64,000 nucleotides of DNA. It comes from Alistipes sp. ZOR0009 (lineage in GTDB: Bacteria > Bacteroidota > Bacteroidia > Bacteroidales > ZOR0009). Each line of letters begins with the position of its first letter. Position 1 is the stretch's first letter. The position numbers were made by a program, and so were the translations under genes. The DNA is taken from the NCBI RefSeq assembly GCF_000798815.1, contig NZ_JTLD01000034.1, positions 1 to 64,000 of the forward strand, written 5' to 3'. Below, in pieces: positions 1-7,432 of this stretch. The notes beneath the pieces are model-generated. The model worked only from the letters and a program-made list of their open reading frames with translations, was not told where the DNA came from and ran no database searches.

Positions 1-283
1 CAACGAAGGCGGCGCACTCGGCAACCAAGCCTCCGCACTAAACAACGAAGGCGGCGCACTCGGCAACCAAGCCTCCGCACTCAGCAACGAGGGCTCCGCA
101 CTAAACAACGAAGGCTCCGCACTCAGCAACCAAGCCTCCGCACTAAACTACGAAGCCTCCGCACTCGGCAACCAAGCCAGCGCACTAAACAACGAAGGCT
201 CCGCACTCAGCAACGAGGGCGGCGCACTCGGCAACCAAGCGATATCCATCCCCTACCCTAGCGAAAGCGGCAGCTGGGGCTAG
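1..283 (+). CDS. C-terminal end of a heptapeptide-repeat protein (partial)
   Basis: An open frame enters the window at base 2 and ends with TAG at 281-283. It encodes at least 11 heptads of the type N-E/Q-G/A-G/S-A-L-x and then a unique tail, AISIPYPSESGSWG. The Leu recurs every seven residues, so a coiled-coil-like rod is conceivable, but the repeat is rich in Gly, Ser and Asn and could be disordered. The start lies outside the window. Coding is supported by synonymous variation between units. The opposite strand is also open over part of the array but closes at about base 185. I do not recognise a named family, and the function is unknown. Confidence 0.5.
   Translation, partial: NEGGALGNQASALNNEGGALGNQASALSNEGSALNNEGSALSNQASALNYEASALGNQASALNNEGSALSNEGGALGNQAISIPYPSESGSWG
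2..232. repeat. 21-bp tandem repeat array, 11 units (array 1)
   Basis: Eleven consecutive 21-bp units run without interruption from the left edge, so the true array is probably longer. Units alternate mainly between a form beginning AACGAAGGC and a form beginning AACCAAGCC. Each carries GCACT in the second half. Read on the + strand every unit gives the heptad N-[EQ]-[GA]-[GS]-A-L-[GNS], with one Tyr at position 1 in unit 8. Many differences between units are synonymous in this frame (GAA/GAG, CTA/CTC, TCC/AGC), which favours a translated array over a purely structural one. There are no unique spacers, so it is not CRISPR. Confidence 0.9.
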
Positions 284-466
284 GCATGAGCCAGCACCAT
301 CGATGCTGAGACGAGTAACGAAGGAGGCGCGTCGGCCGTGGAGGAGGTTGGAAGGGGCTGCAGGGCGTGGGGAGCCAGCGGAGAGCGGCAAGGTGGCAGG
401 GGGAGCCATCGACCCCAAAAAGAAGCATGGTGGCAGGCGATGGCGGAAGGGGCGACATAAAAAAAT

Positions 467-498
467 CGGGTAAGGGGCTTACACAAGAACCTTACCCG
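467..498 (-). terminator. Rho-independent terminator
   Basis: CGGGTAAGG at 467-475 pairs with CCTTACCCG at 490-498. Read on the minus strand it is followed by a run of seven T. It lies directly downstream of the minus-strand gene ending at 530. Confidence 0.75.
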
Positions 499-529
499 CA
501 AAAAAAATTGTTCATGATCTTTTATATGG

Positions 530-1264
530 TCACTTTGCTTTCCTAAACTCGATGGCGCCAACCCGCTTATACTCGGGGCTTGCGGTGCCGTAAAGGGATT
601 TAACGTACGCCTTTACGGTAAGCGCCACATCGACCAAGCCGGTTGTTGGCTCGTACAGCTCGGCGTTGCGAGCATCGCGGGCGCTATCGAGCGATATTTT
701 TGCTGCATTGCAGGCGTTATTTTTGGTTCTGAGATTGGTGGCCACGGTGCGTAGCGCGGTAAGCTTGAGCTCCGGCTCGTTGGGTGCGTACTCGGGGGTG
801 GCCGCTAGGAACTCCACCAGCCTGTCGAAGTTATCGACCTGGCTATCGAAGCTGCGCTGCGATACCGAAACCGTTTTAGGGGCGCTGGCGGCAGCGGTCG
901 CCTTGGAGGCTGCCTTGGAGGAGGAGCTGCGCGTACCCCTAATTTTACGAACGATGGAGGCTGCCGAGGCATCGGTGGTATCGGAGGAGGAGGAGGCGCA
1001 CAATCCGTTGTAAACGCGGGTAACGAGCCCATCCATCTCGGAGAAGGAGCTGTCGCGCTCCTCGCAGGCCTTAGCATAGGCGGGCATGGCCACGTTTACC
1101 GCATCGACGGCGGCACGGGCTGTCTTCTCCTTTAGGGAGAGCGCCGTTAGCGCTATGGAGGGATTGGTTGGATTGTACTTCTCGCCCATGCTGGTTGCAT
1201 TGGCTATTAAAGAAGAAAAGTTGTCGACGTTTTTTGCATGACCAGTCTCTGAAAAAGTTGCCAT
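530..1264 (-). CDS. Internally duplicated protein of unknown function
   Basis: A 244-residue, probably cytosolic protein with no signal peptide and no membrane segment. It consists of two copies of one helical unit: residues about 14-95 (starting VDNFSSLIANATSMG) and about 143-240 (starting VDNFDRLVEFLAATPEY). Both continue with a Y-x-P-x-x-P...LTAL motif and a second helix rich in Ala and Asn. The two halves are joined by a Ser/Thr/Ala/Lys-rich linker (residues about 96-140). The C-terminus, VKSLYGTASPEYKRVGAIEF, resembles a motif I associate with uncharacterised Bacteroidota proteins. The ATG at 1262-1264 is the natural start. It is followed by its own terminator. Nothing in the neighbours suggests a role; the heptad-repeat ORF lies on the other side of the terminator. 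Confidence 0.8.
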   Translation of the reverse strand: MATFSETGHAKNVDNFSSLIANATSMGEKYNPTNPSIALTALSLKEKTARAAVDAVNVAMPAYAKACEERDSSFSEMDGLVTRVYNGLCASSSSDTTDASAASIVRKIRGTRSSSSKAASKATAAASAPKTVSVSQRSFDSQVDNFDRLVEFLAATPEYAPNEPELKLTALRTVATNLRTKNNACNAAKISLDSARDARNAELYEPTTGLVDVALTVKAYVKSLYGTASPEYKRVGAIEFRKAK

Positions 1265-1710
1265 GTTTGATAAGATTAATTGTTAGAATTAAGGTTATTG
1301 GCCTTAAAATTAAAAACACATATTAACATGCGCAAGTGTTTTTATGACTTTTTTTAGCTACACCCGCATTTTTTTTTATGCTACCACCCTCATAATGCGT
1401 GTAGAATGATTTTGATGTTGTTTTTTTTTAACCATAGAGGGGTGTGGGAAGGGGAAAATGGGTATATTTACATCTAAATAGATCCCTAAAAGCATAATAA
1501 AACAGGAAGTTTCGACTGAAAGTACCTAAACTATAACCAAAATCGGAAATGCCAACTGGCTATATGTTAAGACATGCAAAATACCAATATATAAAGAAGG
1601 ACGAAGTTTTCAAACAAAAGACAAACCTCCAGAAAACAGCATTAGACTACAGAGAATAGAACAGGAGTCTAAAAAACTGTATTATTAACTAAATAAAAAC
1701 CAGTTATACC
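1265..1710. other. Intergenic region between divergent genes
   Basis: A 446-bp AT-rich gap between two divergently transcribed genes. It holds an inverted repeat TTAAGG-N7-CCTTAA near 1289-1307 and an imperfect hairpin at 1358-1404 whose loop contains T9. A possible 36-codon ORF (1549-1659, +, starting MPTGYMLRH) lies upstream of the next gene, but it has no recognisable ribosome binding site or homology that I can see, and I would not call it a gene. No TAnnTTTG promoter box was found. Confidence 0.4.
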
Positions 1711-2994
1711 ATGTCAAATTTAAAAAACTACACAAGCGTTGTTTTATATTACCTCCGATACAACAAGGTAGAAACATTGATATTTATTCTAAGCACATTA
1801 GCTTTATTCTATAGCATATTAGATTATATAATTTCTATAAACAAAGATGGTCAAAAATGGATTAAGATTATAATTACAGGAGCAATATTTGTTACTAATT
1901 TTATTAATTGGATTTACAAGTCACATAAAAACAAAACAAATGGATACGTCATAACGAACATACCTATTGATTATAAAAAAACAATCCCTGAAACTAATTA
2001 CAAAATCGAAGGATACAAAACAAACAATGGCATTAACTATATTACCTATTCAGATATATTAAACCAAGAATTAATCGAATGCAATAATAGAACAATAAAA
2101 ATAAAAATTGACAACGATAAGAAAAAAAGCATACATGAATTCATAAAAAAAAATTTCAAACATCTTTTTTTATTCATAAAATCATACTGTGCTGAAAGTT
2201 TGACAACCAATAGAAATATTTACAATGAATCAAAACTTTGCTTATCCAAGGATATCAAAATGAATGACTCCGTTTATTGCTACAAAAACAGTTATTACGA
2301 CTCCATTGTTACCAACATGACTGTAAACAAACAACTAACAAAAAGCAATAATAGAGAAATAATTTTCAAACATCCAGAAAATGCTTATTTAGAAAACAAT
2401 AAGATTAAATCAATTACATGCACAAAATTAAATAATCACATTGGGGTTAGTACAATTGCGATCACAAAAGACAATTATATCTTCTTATGGATACAAAACG
2501 ACAAATCAATGTCTTCAATTGGGCTTATAGCACCATCAGGAAGTGGATCTTGCGACTGGAAAGATTTTATTGCCGACGACTTTATTAAAACAATAAAAAA
2601 TGCAATGAAAAGGGAATTAATAGAAGAAAGCATGCACAAAAGAAATAATAATAAAATAGAAAGTAAAACCTTAATCACAGGTTTTTTCCGTTGGCTAGAC
2701 AAAGGTGGAAAACCCGAATTTGTTGGAATTACAAAATTAAATATTTACATCACTAATTTAAGAGCTAATATTAATGAAGTAATGGAACCAAATATGCATA
2801 TAAAAAAAACATCTCTCAACAATAATTTTGGGACATTACAAGAATTTGAGACACTACTTAAAGATTTACTAAATAACAAAGCAGTATCCGTTCCTCTACA
2901 CTACAATATCAATACAATTTTATCAACAATTAAAACAAACCCCACATTAATTGAAAATTTCATCAATCACCAATTTGAAATAGAATCGAAATAA
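1711..2994 (+). CDS. Two-TM membrane protein with degenerate Nudix-like domain
   Basis: A 427-residue protein. Two hydrophobic segments (residues about 22-44 and 50-69) anchor a large soluble part. Residues about 240-400 look like a Nudix fold: strands rich in hydrophobics (IAITKDNYIFLWIQ), a Gly-rich turn (PSGSGSCDW, about 275-283) and the helix motif RELIEE at 301-306, matching the REuxEE half of the Nudix box. The first conserved Glu of the box is not visible (Lys or Thr stands there), so hydrolysis is doubtful and a nucleotide-sensing role is possible. Base composition is strikingly AT-rich (poly-A-like lysine and asparagine codons) compared with both neighbours, a sign of recent transfer. 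Linking it to a nucleotide-signalling or defence function is inference only. It appears to be a single gene without an operon partner. Confidence 0.6.
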   Translation: MSNLKNYTSVVLYYLRYNKVETLIFILSTLALFYSILDYIISINKDGQKWIKIIITGAIFVTNFINWIYKSHKNKTNGYVITNIPIDYKKTIPETNYKIEGYKTNNGINYITYSDILNQELIECNNRTIKIKIDNDKKKSIHEFIKKNFKHLFLFIKSYCAESLTTNRNIYNESKLCLSKDIKMNDSVYCYKNSYYDSIVTNMTVNKQLTKSNNREIIFKHPENAYLENNKIKSITCTKLNNHIGVSTIAITKDNYIFLWIQNDKSMSSIGLIAPSGSGSCDWKDFIADDFIKTIKNAMKRELIEESMHKRNNNKIESKTLITGFFRWLDKGGKPEFVGITKLNIYITNLRANINEVMEPNMHIKKTSLNNNFGTLQEFETLLKDLLNNKAVSVPLHYNINTILSTIKTNPTLIENFINHQFEIESK

Positions 2995-3304
2995 TAGATC
3001 CAATAATATCTGTAGATATGCAAGGGAGATGGTTCTCAATAGACACCTTAATCCAAACTGAGTCCCTTATAGTAAATATAGATAATGCATGGCATACTGC
3101 AAATAGCATTTTTTTGAGATAGAAACATTACCTGAATTTTATCCCACAAAAGGCTGCTAGCTAAAAATGCGAGTCAAAATTGCATCGGACAGAAAAAATA
3201 TAAATATATTTAGGCATCAAACGTCAGGAAAGGGGTATAAAAGGCCACTTAGGCACCTATCAACCTGCTGCCATATTTTACTATACATTAAATAGCATCG
3301 TAAA
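2995..3304. other. Intergenic region, nothing recognised
   Basis: About 310 bp between two co-directional genes. It remains AT-rich in its first half, like the preceding gene, and changes to ordinary composition towards the next one. No hairpin terminator, promoter box or convincing small ORF was seen. Confidence 0.4.
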
Positions 3305-4339
3305 ATGGTAAAATGTCAAGCTTGTAGAACAAGATTTGCCGAAATTGTAGAGAGCGACGAGAGCGAAAGCCACCCATACGTGCTATGCTCGTCGTGCTAC
3401 AATCGGCTTATCAACACAACTCTACGCCCACTGGAATACTTTAACCTAAAGGCGATACATGGGGATACGCCATCGCTAAGCGAGTACCTATACGACGAGA
3501 ATGGGGTAGCCTTAAAGCCTTCGGAAGAGGTGGTGCAGAAGGATAGCCTGGCCTTCCCCAAGCTGGAGAACATTAAGGATGACTACGAGATGCTTATCAG
3601 CTACTCGATTCTGCGCTGGAACTGGGACGAGGAGGCGATTTACGCCCTCGAGAAGTTCGATAAGGCCGAGATTCTCTTCTCGCTAAATAGACGAATCAAC
3701 GAAAACAGGGAGCTTAGCGATAAGATCTACGATCTGGCCTCGATAGTGCTGGGCCCGTATGCCGACGACTGGATTAGAGCCGAATGGCGGCTTAGGGATA
3801 AAAAGTACTTTTACGTGTATGCCGAGGCCCTAGCGCGCTGTCTACCCGTAAGCGAGGGCTTTTACTACTTTACCGAGGCCATCCACGAGTCTGAGAAAGA
3901 TGATTTCTACTTCGGAAACATCAGTAGCCTTCGTGTTTTTCAATACAAGGGAACGCTTGATTGGATTGAAAACAATGTCCCCAAGGATGAGAAAGACATC
4001 TCGAGATGGAGCCTTGCGGCTGCGGTGTCTCAGCTGGATTGGGCTAGGGTAAAGAAATGGATAAGCATGGGGCCGCCTCTAGGCATAATTGCGCTAGACT
4101 GCCTAGTGTACTGCATTGCCAGCTCGATGCCTCGCGAAGAGGCTTTCTGGAAGAACGACCCTCCTGCAATACTACACGATCCCGATACGATAGAAAATAT
4201 GAACGAGGTGCTGGATAGCTATACGACCAAGGATGACAATAAAAACGTAAAGCTCCTGATTGAGACGCTAAAGAAAAACTGGCATCTGATACTTCATCAA
4301 GAGAAACAGGAGCAGGAGGGAACGGAGGGAACGGAGTAA
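3305..4339 (+). CDS. Zinc-ribbon protein with helical repeat-like body
   Basis: A 344-residue cytosolic protein of unknown function. The N-terminus carries two Cys pairs, C-x2-C (residues 4 and 7) and C-x2-C (28 and 31), spaced as in a treble-clef or zinc-ribbon site. The rest is predicted largely alpha-helical and rich in Trp, Tyr, Glu and Asp, without transmembrane segments. It ends with a low-complexity EQEQEGTEGTE tail. Base composition is normal for the window, unlike the AT-rich gene before it. It is a single gene followed after 100 bp by a cupin gene. No family name is assigned. Confidence 0.75.
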   Translation: MVKCQACRTRFAEIVESDESESHPYVLCSSCYNRLINTTLRPLEYFNLKAIHGDTPSLSEYLYDENGVALKPSEEVVQKDSLAFPKLENIKDDYEMLISYSILRWNWDEEAIYALEKFDKAEILFSLNRRINENRELSDKIYDLASIVLGPYADDWIRAEWRLRDKKYFYVYAEALARCLPVSEGFYYFTEAIHESEKDDFYFGNISSLRVFQYKGTLDWIENNVPKDEKDISRWSLAAAVSQLDWARVKKWISMGPPLGIIALDCLVYCIASSMPREEAFWKNDPPAILHDPDTIENMNEVLDSYTTKDDNKNVKLLIETLKKNWHLILHQEKQEQEGTEGTE

Positions 4340-4439
4340 TCTACGCCTCTACCTCCCTACCAAATGAAAAATCGCTACTTTTAGCGGCATCTAAAACAGT
4401 AGCACCATCGCTAGCGGATGGTTCTGAAACAACGTAAGC

Positions 4440-4895
4440 ATGAAAAATATAGAGGTTATATCGGAGGGCGATGCCTACTCCGCCGTAGATTTAGGTTCCC
4501 TGAACGGATGGCTCGACTACTCGCTGGTGCATCCTATTAGCAAGCGAGAAATAGAAGGCAAAGTGTTCCTGAAGGAGGCCACCAAGTCGACAGGCACCGA
4601 GATCTCGTTTAACTCAATTGCTCCACGATCGGAGGTACCCTACTTTCACATACACCGAAAAAACGAGGAGACGTACATCATCCTAAAGGGCTGCGGCTAC
4701 TTTCAGGTTGATGAGGATTGCTTTAGCATTAAAGAAGGGAGCGTTATTCGGGTGTCGCCTCAAGGCAAGCGTGGGCTAACCAACACCTCGGACGAGATAA
4801 TGACCTACATCGTAATACAGTCGAAGGAGAACTCGCTCGAAGAGCACACTACGGCTGATGGGGAGCGAATTCCCGTTGAGCCCAAATGGAGGTAA
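4440..4895 (+). CDS. Small cupin-domain protein
   Basis: A 151-residue single-domain cupin. Motif 1 is clear: HIHRKNEETYIILKGCG, with the two His and the Glu of the metal site at about residues 64-71. In motif 2 (GSVIRVSPQGKRGLTN) the usual His after PxGxx is replaced by Gly, so one canonical metal ligand is missing. The protein has no signal peptide and should be cytosolic. Cupins of this size occur as isomerases, dioxygenase-like enzymes and small-molecule binders, and the sequence does not decide among them. It stands alone between the zinc-ribbon gene and an acyltransferase gene. Confidence 0.8.
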   Translation: MKNIEVISEGDAYSAVDLGSLNGWLDYSLVHPISKREIEGKVFLKEATKSTGTEISFNSIAPRSEVPYFHIHRKNEETYIILKGCGYFQVDEDCFSIKEGSVIRVSPQGKRGLTNTSDEIMTYIVIQSKENSLEEHTTADGERIPVEPKWR

Positions 4896-5055
4896 AGCGT
4901 AAGGTAACAATACCAAGTATAGGAAAGTAGCGATCCTGAAGTTAGGGCTACGCAAGTTCTAATAACATCAATGCAAGCGGAACAAAAGGTGGTGGTTGCT
5001 TTTAACATGGGCAAAAACTGCTTAATATTGCAGGCTCAACCCAAATAATCTAAAG

Positions 5056-6144
5056 ATGCACCCAAACACCTTAACCGCTGAGCTACTACAGCCTAAAAAG
5101 CACTTTGCCATCCTCGATGGGCTTAGAGGCGTTGCCGCGCTGGCAGTCGTTATCTTTCATTTCATGGAGTGGGTTTCGCCCGACTACAGCAAAAACTTTA
5201 TTGGACACGGCTACCTAGCCGTAGATTTCTTCTTCTGCCTTTCGGGGTTTGTTATCGGCTACGCATACGACAGCCGCATAAAGGAGATGGGGATAAAGGA
5301 ATTTTTCAAGTCGAGGCTGATAAGGCTACATCCGCTAGTTGTACTTGGAGCGGTACTGGGCATCCTTGGCTTTCTTTTCGACCCGTTTGCCGACCACACC
5401 GGAATTTATAGCGCAGGAAGACTTGCCCTTATTTTTGCCTGCACCCTGCTACTAATCCCCTTTCCTGTAATGGAAGATCGCTACTTTAACCTCTTTGGAC
5501 TTAACGCTCCGGCATGGTCGCTATTTTGGGAATACGTAGCCAACATCGTTTACGCGCTGGTACTTTGTAGGCTAAACCGTAAGGTTATTGCCATGCTAAC
5601 CGCCGCAGCAGCGCTGGCAATTTGCTACGTTGCGTACCGAAGCGGAACGCTATCAGGCGGATGGGGAAAGGCGAGCTTCTGGGATGGCTCCATTCGCGTC
5701 TCCTTCTCCTTTTTGGCAGGTCTGCTGATTTATCGCTACAGCTGGATTATAAAAAATCGGATAGGGTTCATTGGTCTGGCTCTACTCCTTTCGGTAGCCT
5801 TTTTGCTGCCATACTTTTCCTTTAACTGGATTGTAGAAGCGCTACTGGTGCTGCTATACTTTCCTTTGATAGTTGCGCTGGGTGCAGGGTCGGTTCTTTC
5901 AGGTAAGAGCGAAGGGATTTGCAACTTTTCTGGGCGGATATCGTACCCGCTTTACATGACGCACTACTTCTTTATATGGATTTTTGCCAGCTACTTTACC
6001 AGCCACTCTACGACCACTGGAGAACAATTTGCGATCATTTCTGTAAGTACCCTACTGCTTGTAGGTTTGGCCTACTTAGCTCTAATTGCTTACGATGCGC
6101 CTATCAGAAAGTATCTAACAAAAAGGCGCATGGCTAAAAAATAA
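5056..6144 (+). CDS. Acyltransferase 3 family membrane protein (OafA/YrhL type)
   Basis: A 362-residue integral membrane protein with about ten hydrophobic segments. The N-terminal signature DGLRGVAALAVVIFHF (residues about 21-36) carries the conserved Arg and His of acyltransferase family 3. FFFCLSGFVIGYAYDSR follows, with the typical SGF motif, and an RLIRLHP stretch. Family members move acetyl or other acyl groups from cytosolic donors onto cell-surface polysaccharides or small molecules. The acceptor here cannot be told. There is no SGNH domain, so this is the short form. It is a single gene closed by a terminator at 6167-6203. Confidence 0.9.
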   Translation: MHPNTLTAELLQPKKHFAILDGLRGVAALAVVIFHFMEWVSPDYSKNFIGHGYLAVDFFFCLSGFVIGYAYDSRIKEMGIKEFFKSRLIRLHPLVVLGAVLGILGFLFDPFADHTGIYSAGRLALIFACTLLLIPFPVMEDRYFNLFGLNAPAWSLFWEYVANIVYALVLCRLNRKVIAMLTAAAALAICYVAYRSGTLSGGWGKASFWDGSIRVSFSFLAGLLIYRYSWIIKNRIGFIGLALLLSVAFLLPYFSFNWIVEALLVLLYFPLIVALGAGSVLSGKSEGICNFSGRISYPLYMTHYFFIWIFASYFTSHSTTTGEQFAIISVSTLLLVGLAYLALIAYDAPIRKYLTKRRMAKK

Positions 6145-6166
6145 AAACAGGCTTCCACCATACTAG

Positions 6167-6203
6167 AAAGGCATCAGGTAAAAAACTTGATGCCTTTTTT
6201 ATA
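6167..6203 (+). terminator. Rho-independent terminator
   Basis: AAAGGCATCA (6167-6176) pairs with TGATGCCTTT (6188-6197), followed by a T run. It closes the acyltransferase gene. Confidence 0.85.
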
Positions 6204-6219
6204 TAAAACAAACCAAAAA

Positions 6220-6250
6220 TTTGCATACATCGTAATTCTATGTATTTTTG
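6220..6250 (+). promoter_or_regulatory. Bacteroidota-type promoter of the padR operon
   Basis: TTTG at 6220-6223, a 19-base spacer, then TATTTTTG at 6243-6250 match TTTG-N19-TAnnTTTG. By analogy with the SRP RNA promoter in this window, transcription would begin near 6256, at the start codon of padR itself. Confidence 0.65.
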
Positions 6251-6254
6251 TTCT

Positions 6255-6581
6255 ATGTATTCAAAAGAACTACTAAAAGGAACCATGTCGGCAATACTGC
6301 TAAAGCTGCTTGCCGAACATAGCAGAATGTACGGATACCAGATAACCCAGCGGGTGAAAGAGCTCTCCGACGATAAAATTCTGCTAAAAGAAGGCTCGCT
6401 CTACCCTGCGCTGCACAAGCTAAAGGATGAAGGATTTATTGAGGTGGAGACCGAAAATATCGGTAAGCGGGTTAGGCACTACTACTCGCTTACCCCCAAA
6501 GGCGTACAGGAGAAGGAGCAGCGCGAGGCCGAGCTAAAAGATTTCATAGAAACCATCAGTAAAATTATCTCATTAAAATAG
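6255..6581 (+). CDS. PadR-family transcriptional regulator
   Basis: A winged-helix regulator of 108 residues if it starts at the ATG at 6255 (MYSKELLKGTMS). The upstream in-frame ATG at 6240 lies inside the promoter -7 region and is unlikely. The order ELLKGT...LLAEHSRMYGYQITQRVKE...EGSLYPALHKLKDEGFIE is the classic PadR recognition-helix and wing pattern, and the C-terminus is a dimerisation helix. PadR proteins usually repress a neighbouring membrane-protein or efflux gene and release DNA on ligand binding. Here the gene lies 6 bases upstream of a membrane-protein gene, so the two form an operon. The transcript is probably leaderless or nearly so. Confidence 0.9.
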   Translation: MYSKELLKGTMSAILLKLLAEHSRMYGYQITQRVKELSDDKILLKEGSLYPALHKLKDEGFIEVETENIGKRVRHYYSLTPKGVQEKEQREAELKDFIETISKIISLK

Positions 6582-6587
6582 ATAATT

Positions 6588-7196
6588 ATGAACCACCTAA
6601 CCGATCAACAAATCGACTTCATAGCAACAGTTGTTGAAAGAAGTAAAATAGCCTCTTCGGAAATCAAGGAGGATTTAGTAGACCACTTTTGCTGCGCCAT
6701 AGAGGAGCAGCTGGCAAGAGGAAAAAGTTTTGAAACAGCGTATGATTTGGCCTATCATAATATCGCACCCGACGGATTTGACGAAATCGAGCGGGAAACA
6801 ATTTACTTACTAACATCTAAAAAAATTAGCTCTATGAAAAGGCTTCTTTACGTTTCGGGCTACATGTCGCTTTTCCTTGCGACAATCTCGGCTGTACTAA
6901 AGCTTCTCCATCTTCCAGGAGGAAGTATTGGAGTGCTATTAACCGGGCTTACCATCATTCTCCTCTTCCTACCTTCGCTATTCACCTATCTATACCGACG
7001 GGAGATCAACAAATCGGCGGGAAGCAGGGCTATGTACATCCTCGGATTTATGGCGCTTACATTTTTTTGTATGGCATCATTAGCTCATATTTTCCACTGG
7101 CCTGGAACTGTTTCCATGCTAATAGCAGCATTATCGGTAACCAACTTTGCGCTCCTCCCTATCGTTCTCTTCAAAAGATACCATAAGGTGGCATAA
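6588..7196 (+). CDS. Membrane protein paired with PadR regulator
   Basis: A 202-residue protein. The first 80 residues are soluble and helical (MNHLTDQQIDFIATVVERSK...EEDLVDHFCC-like segment), as in the cytosolic heads of small membrane proteins that accompany PadR regulators. Four hydrophobic segments follow (about residues 86-108, 113-134, 146-166 and 172-194). The head resembles the DUF1700/DUF1129-like sensor heads, but I cannot assign it to one of them. Translation is coupled to padR (6-base gap) and both end at the terminator at 7213-7245. A role in envelope sensing is inferred from the operon only. Confidence 0.8.
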   Translation: MNHLTDQQIDFIATVVERSKIASSEIKEDLVDHFCCAIEEQLARGKSFETAYDLAYHNIAPDGFDEIERETIYLLTSKKISSMKRLLYVSGYMSLFLATISAVLKLLHLPGGSIGVLLTGLTIILLFLPSLFTYLYRREINKSAGSRAMYILGFMALTFFCMASLAHIFHWPGTVSMLIAALSVTNFALLPIVLFKRYHKVA

Positions 7197-7212
7197 TGCA
7201 ACAAGCATACAT

Positions 7213-7245
7213 AATAAGGGAGCAATTACGCTCCCTTATTTTATT
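7213..7245 (+). terminator. Rho-independent terminator
   Basis: AATAAGGGAGC (7213-7223) pairs with GCTCCCTTATT (7230-7240) over 11 bp with a 6-base loop, followed by a T-rich tract. Confidence 0.9.
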
Positions 7246-7273
7246 CCCCCTTCTAAACTGGGTTACACTATAA

Positions 7274-7328
7274 TTTGACTCTTTCATCGTGTCAAAAAAT
7301 CATCCACCGTTGTCTAATTCTTTGACAC
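7274..7328. promoter_or_regulatory. Candidate enhancer sites for the sigma-54 activator
   Basis: Three copies of one half-site: TTTGACTC (7274-7281), its inverted form GTGTCAAA (7289-7296), and TTTGACAC (7321-7328). The last two are an exact 8-base inverted pair. They lie 55-110 bases upstream of a sigma-54 promoter, the usual place for NtrC-type activator binding. The regulator encoded at 13270 is the natural candidate. This is inferred from position and repetition. Confidence 0.55.
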
Positions 7329-7381
7329 AAAAACGGCCTTCCTCATCCATCTCTATACTGATAAATAGTAACATGCACCAT

Positions 7382-7399
7382 TAGGCACGCTGTTGGCAT
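7382..7399 (+). promoter_or_regulatory. Sigma-54 (-24/-12) promoter of the efflux operon
   Basis: TTAGGCACGCTGTTGGCATT has GG at 7384-7385 and GC at 7396-7397 separated by exactly ten bases, and the -24 element reads AGGCACG. Transcription would start near 7409, 24 bases before the first gene. The operon ends in a sigma-54 activator gene, which supports the call. Confidence 0.65.
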
Positions 7400-7432
7400 T
7401 CCTACATCGAAACGAAGAACGATATATTAGGA

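Noticed and set aside
1-283. CRISPR array
   Set aside because: The units are contiguous 21-mers without unique spacers; no cas gene is near. The same holds for the arrays at 32499 and 55642.
185-418. Minus-strand ORF through the right part of array 1
   Set aside because: It is a by-product of the 21-base period, and the plus-strand frame has synonymous variation and a unique C-terminus. The minus frame closes at base 185 and is Ala/Pro-rich without homology.
5622-5825. Overlapping frames inside the acyltransferase gene and in other genes
   Set aside because: Many frames of 60-120 codons lie within or opposite well-supported genes (for example 7402-7782, 18505-18906, 31179-31412). They have no independent start context, domains or homology.
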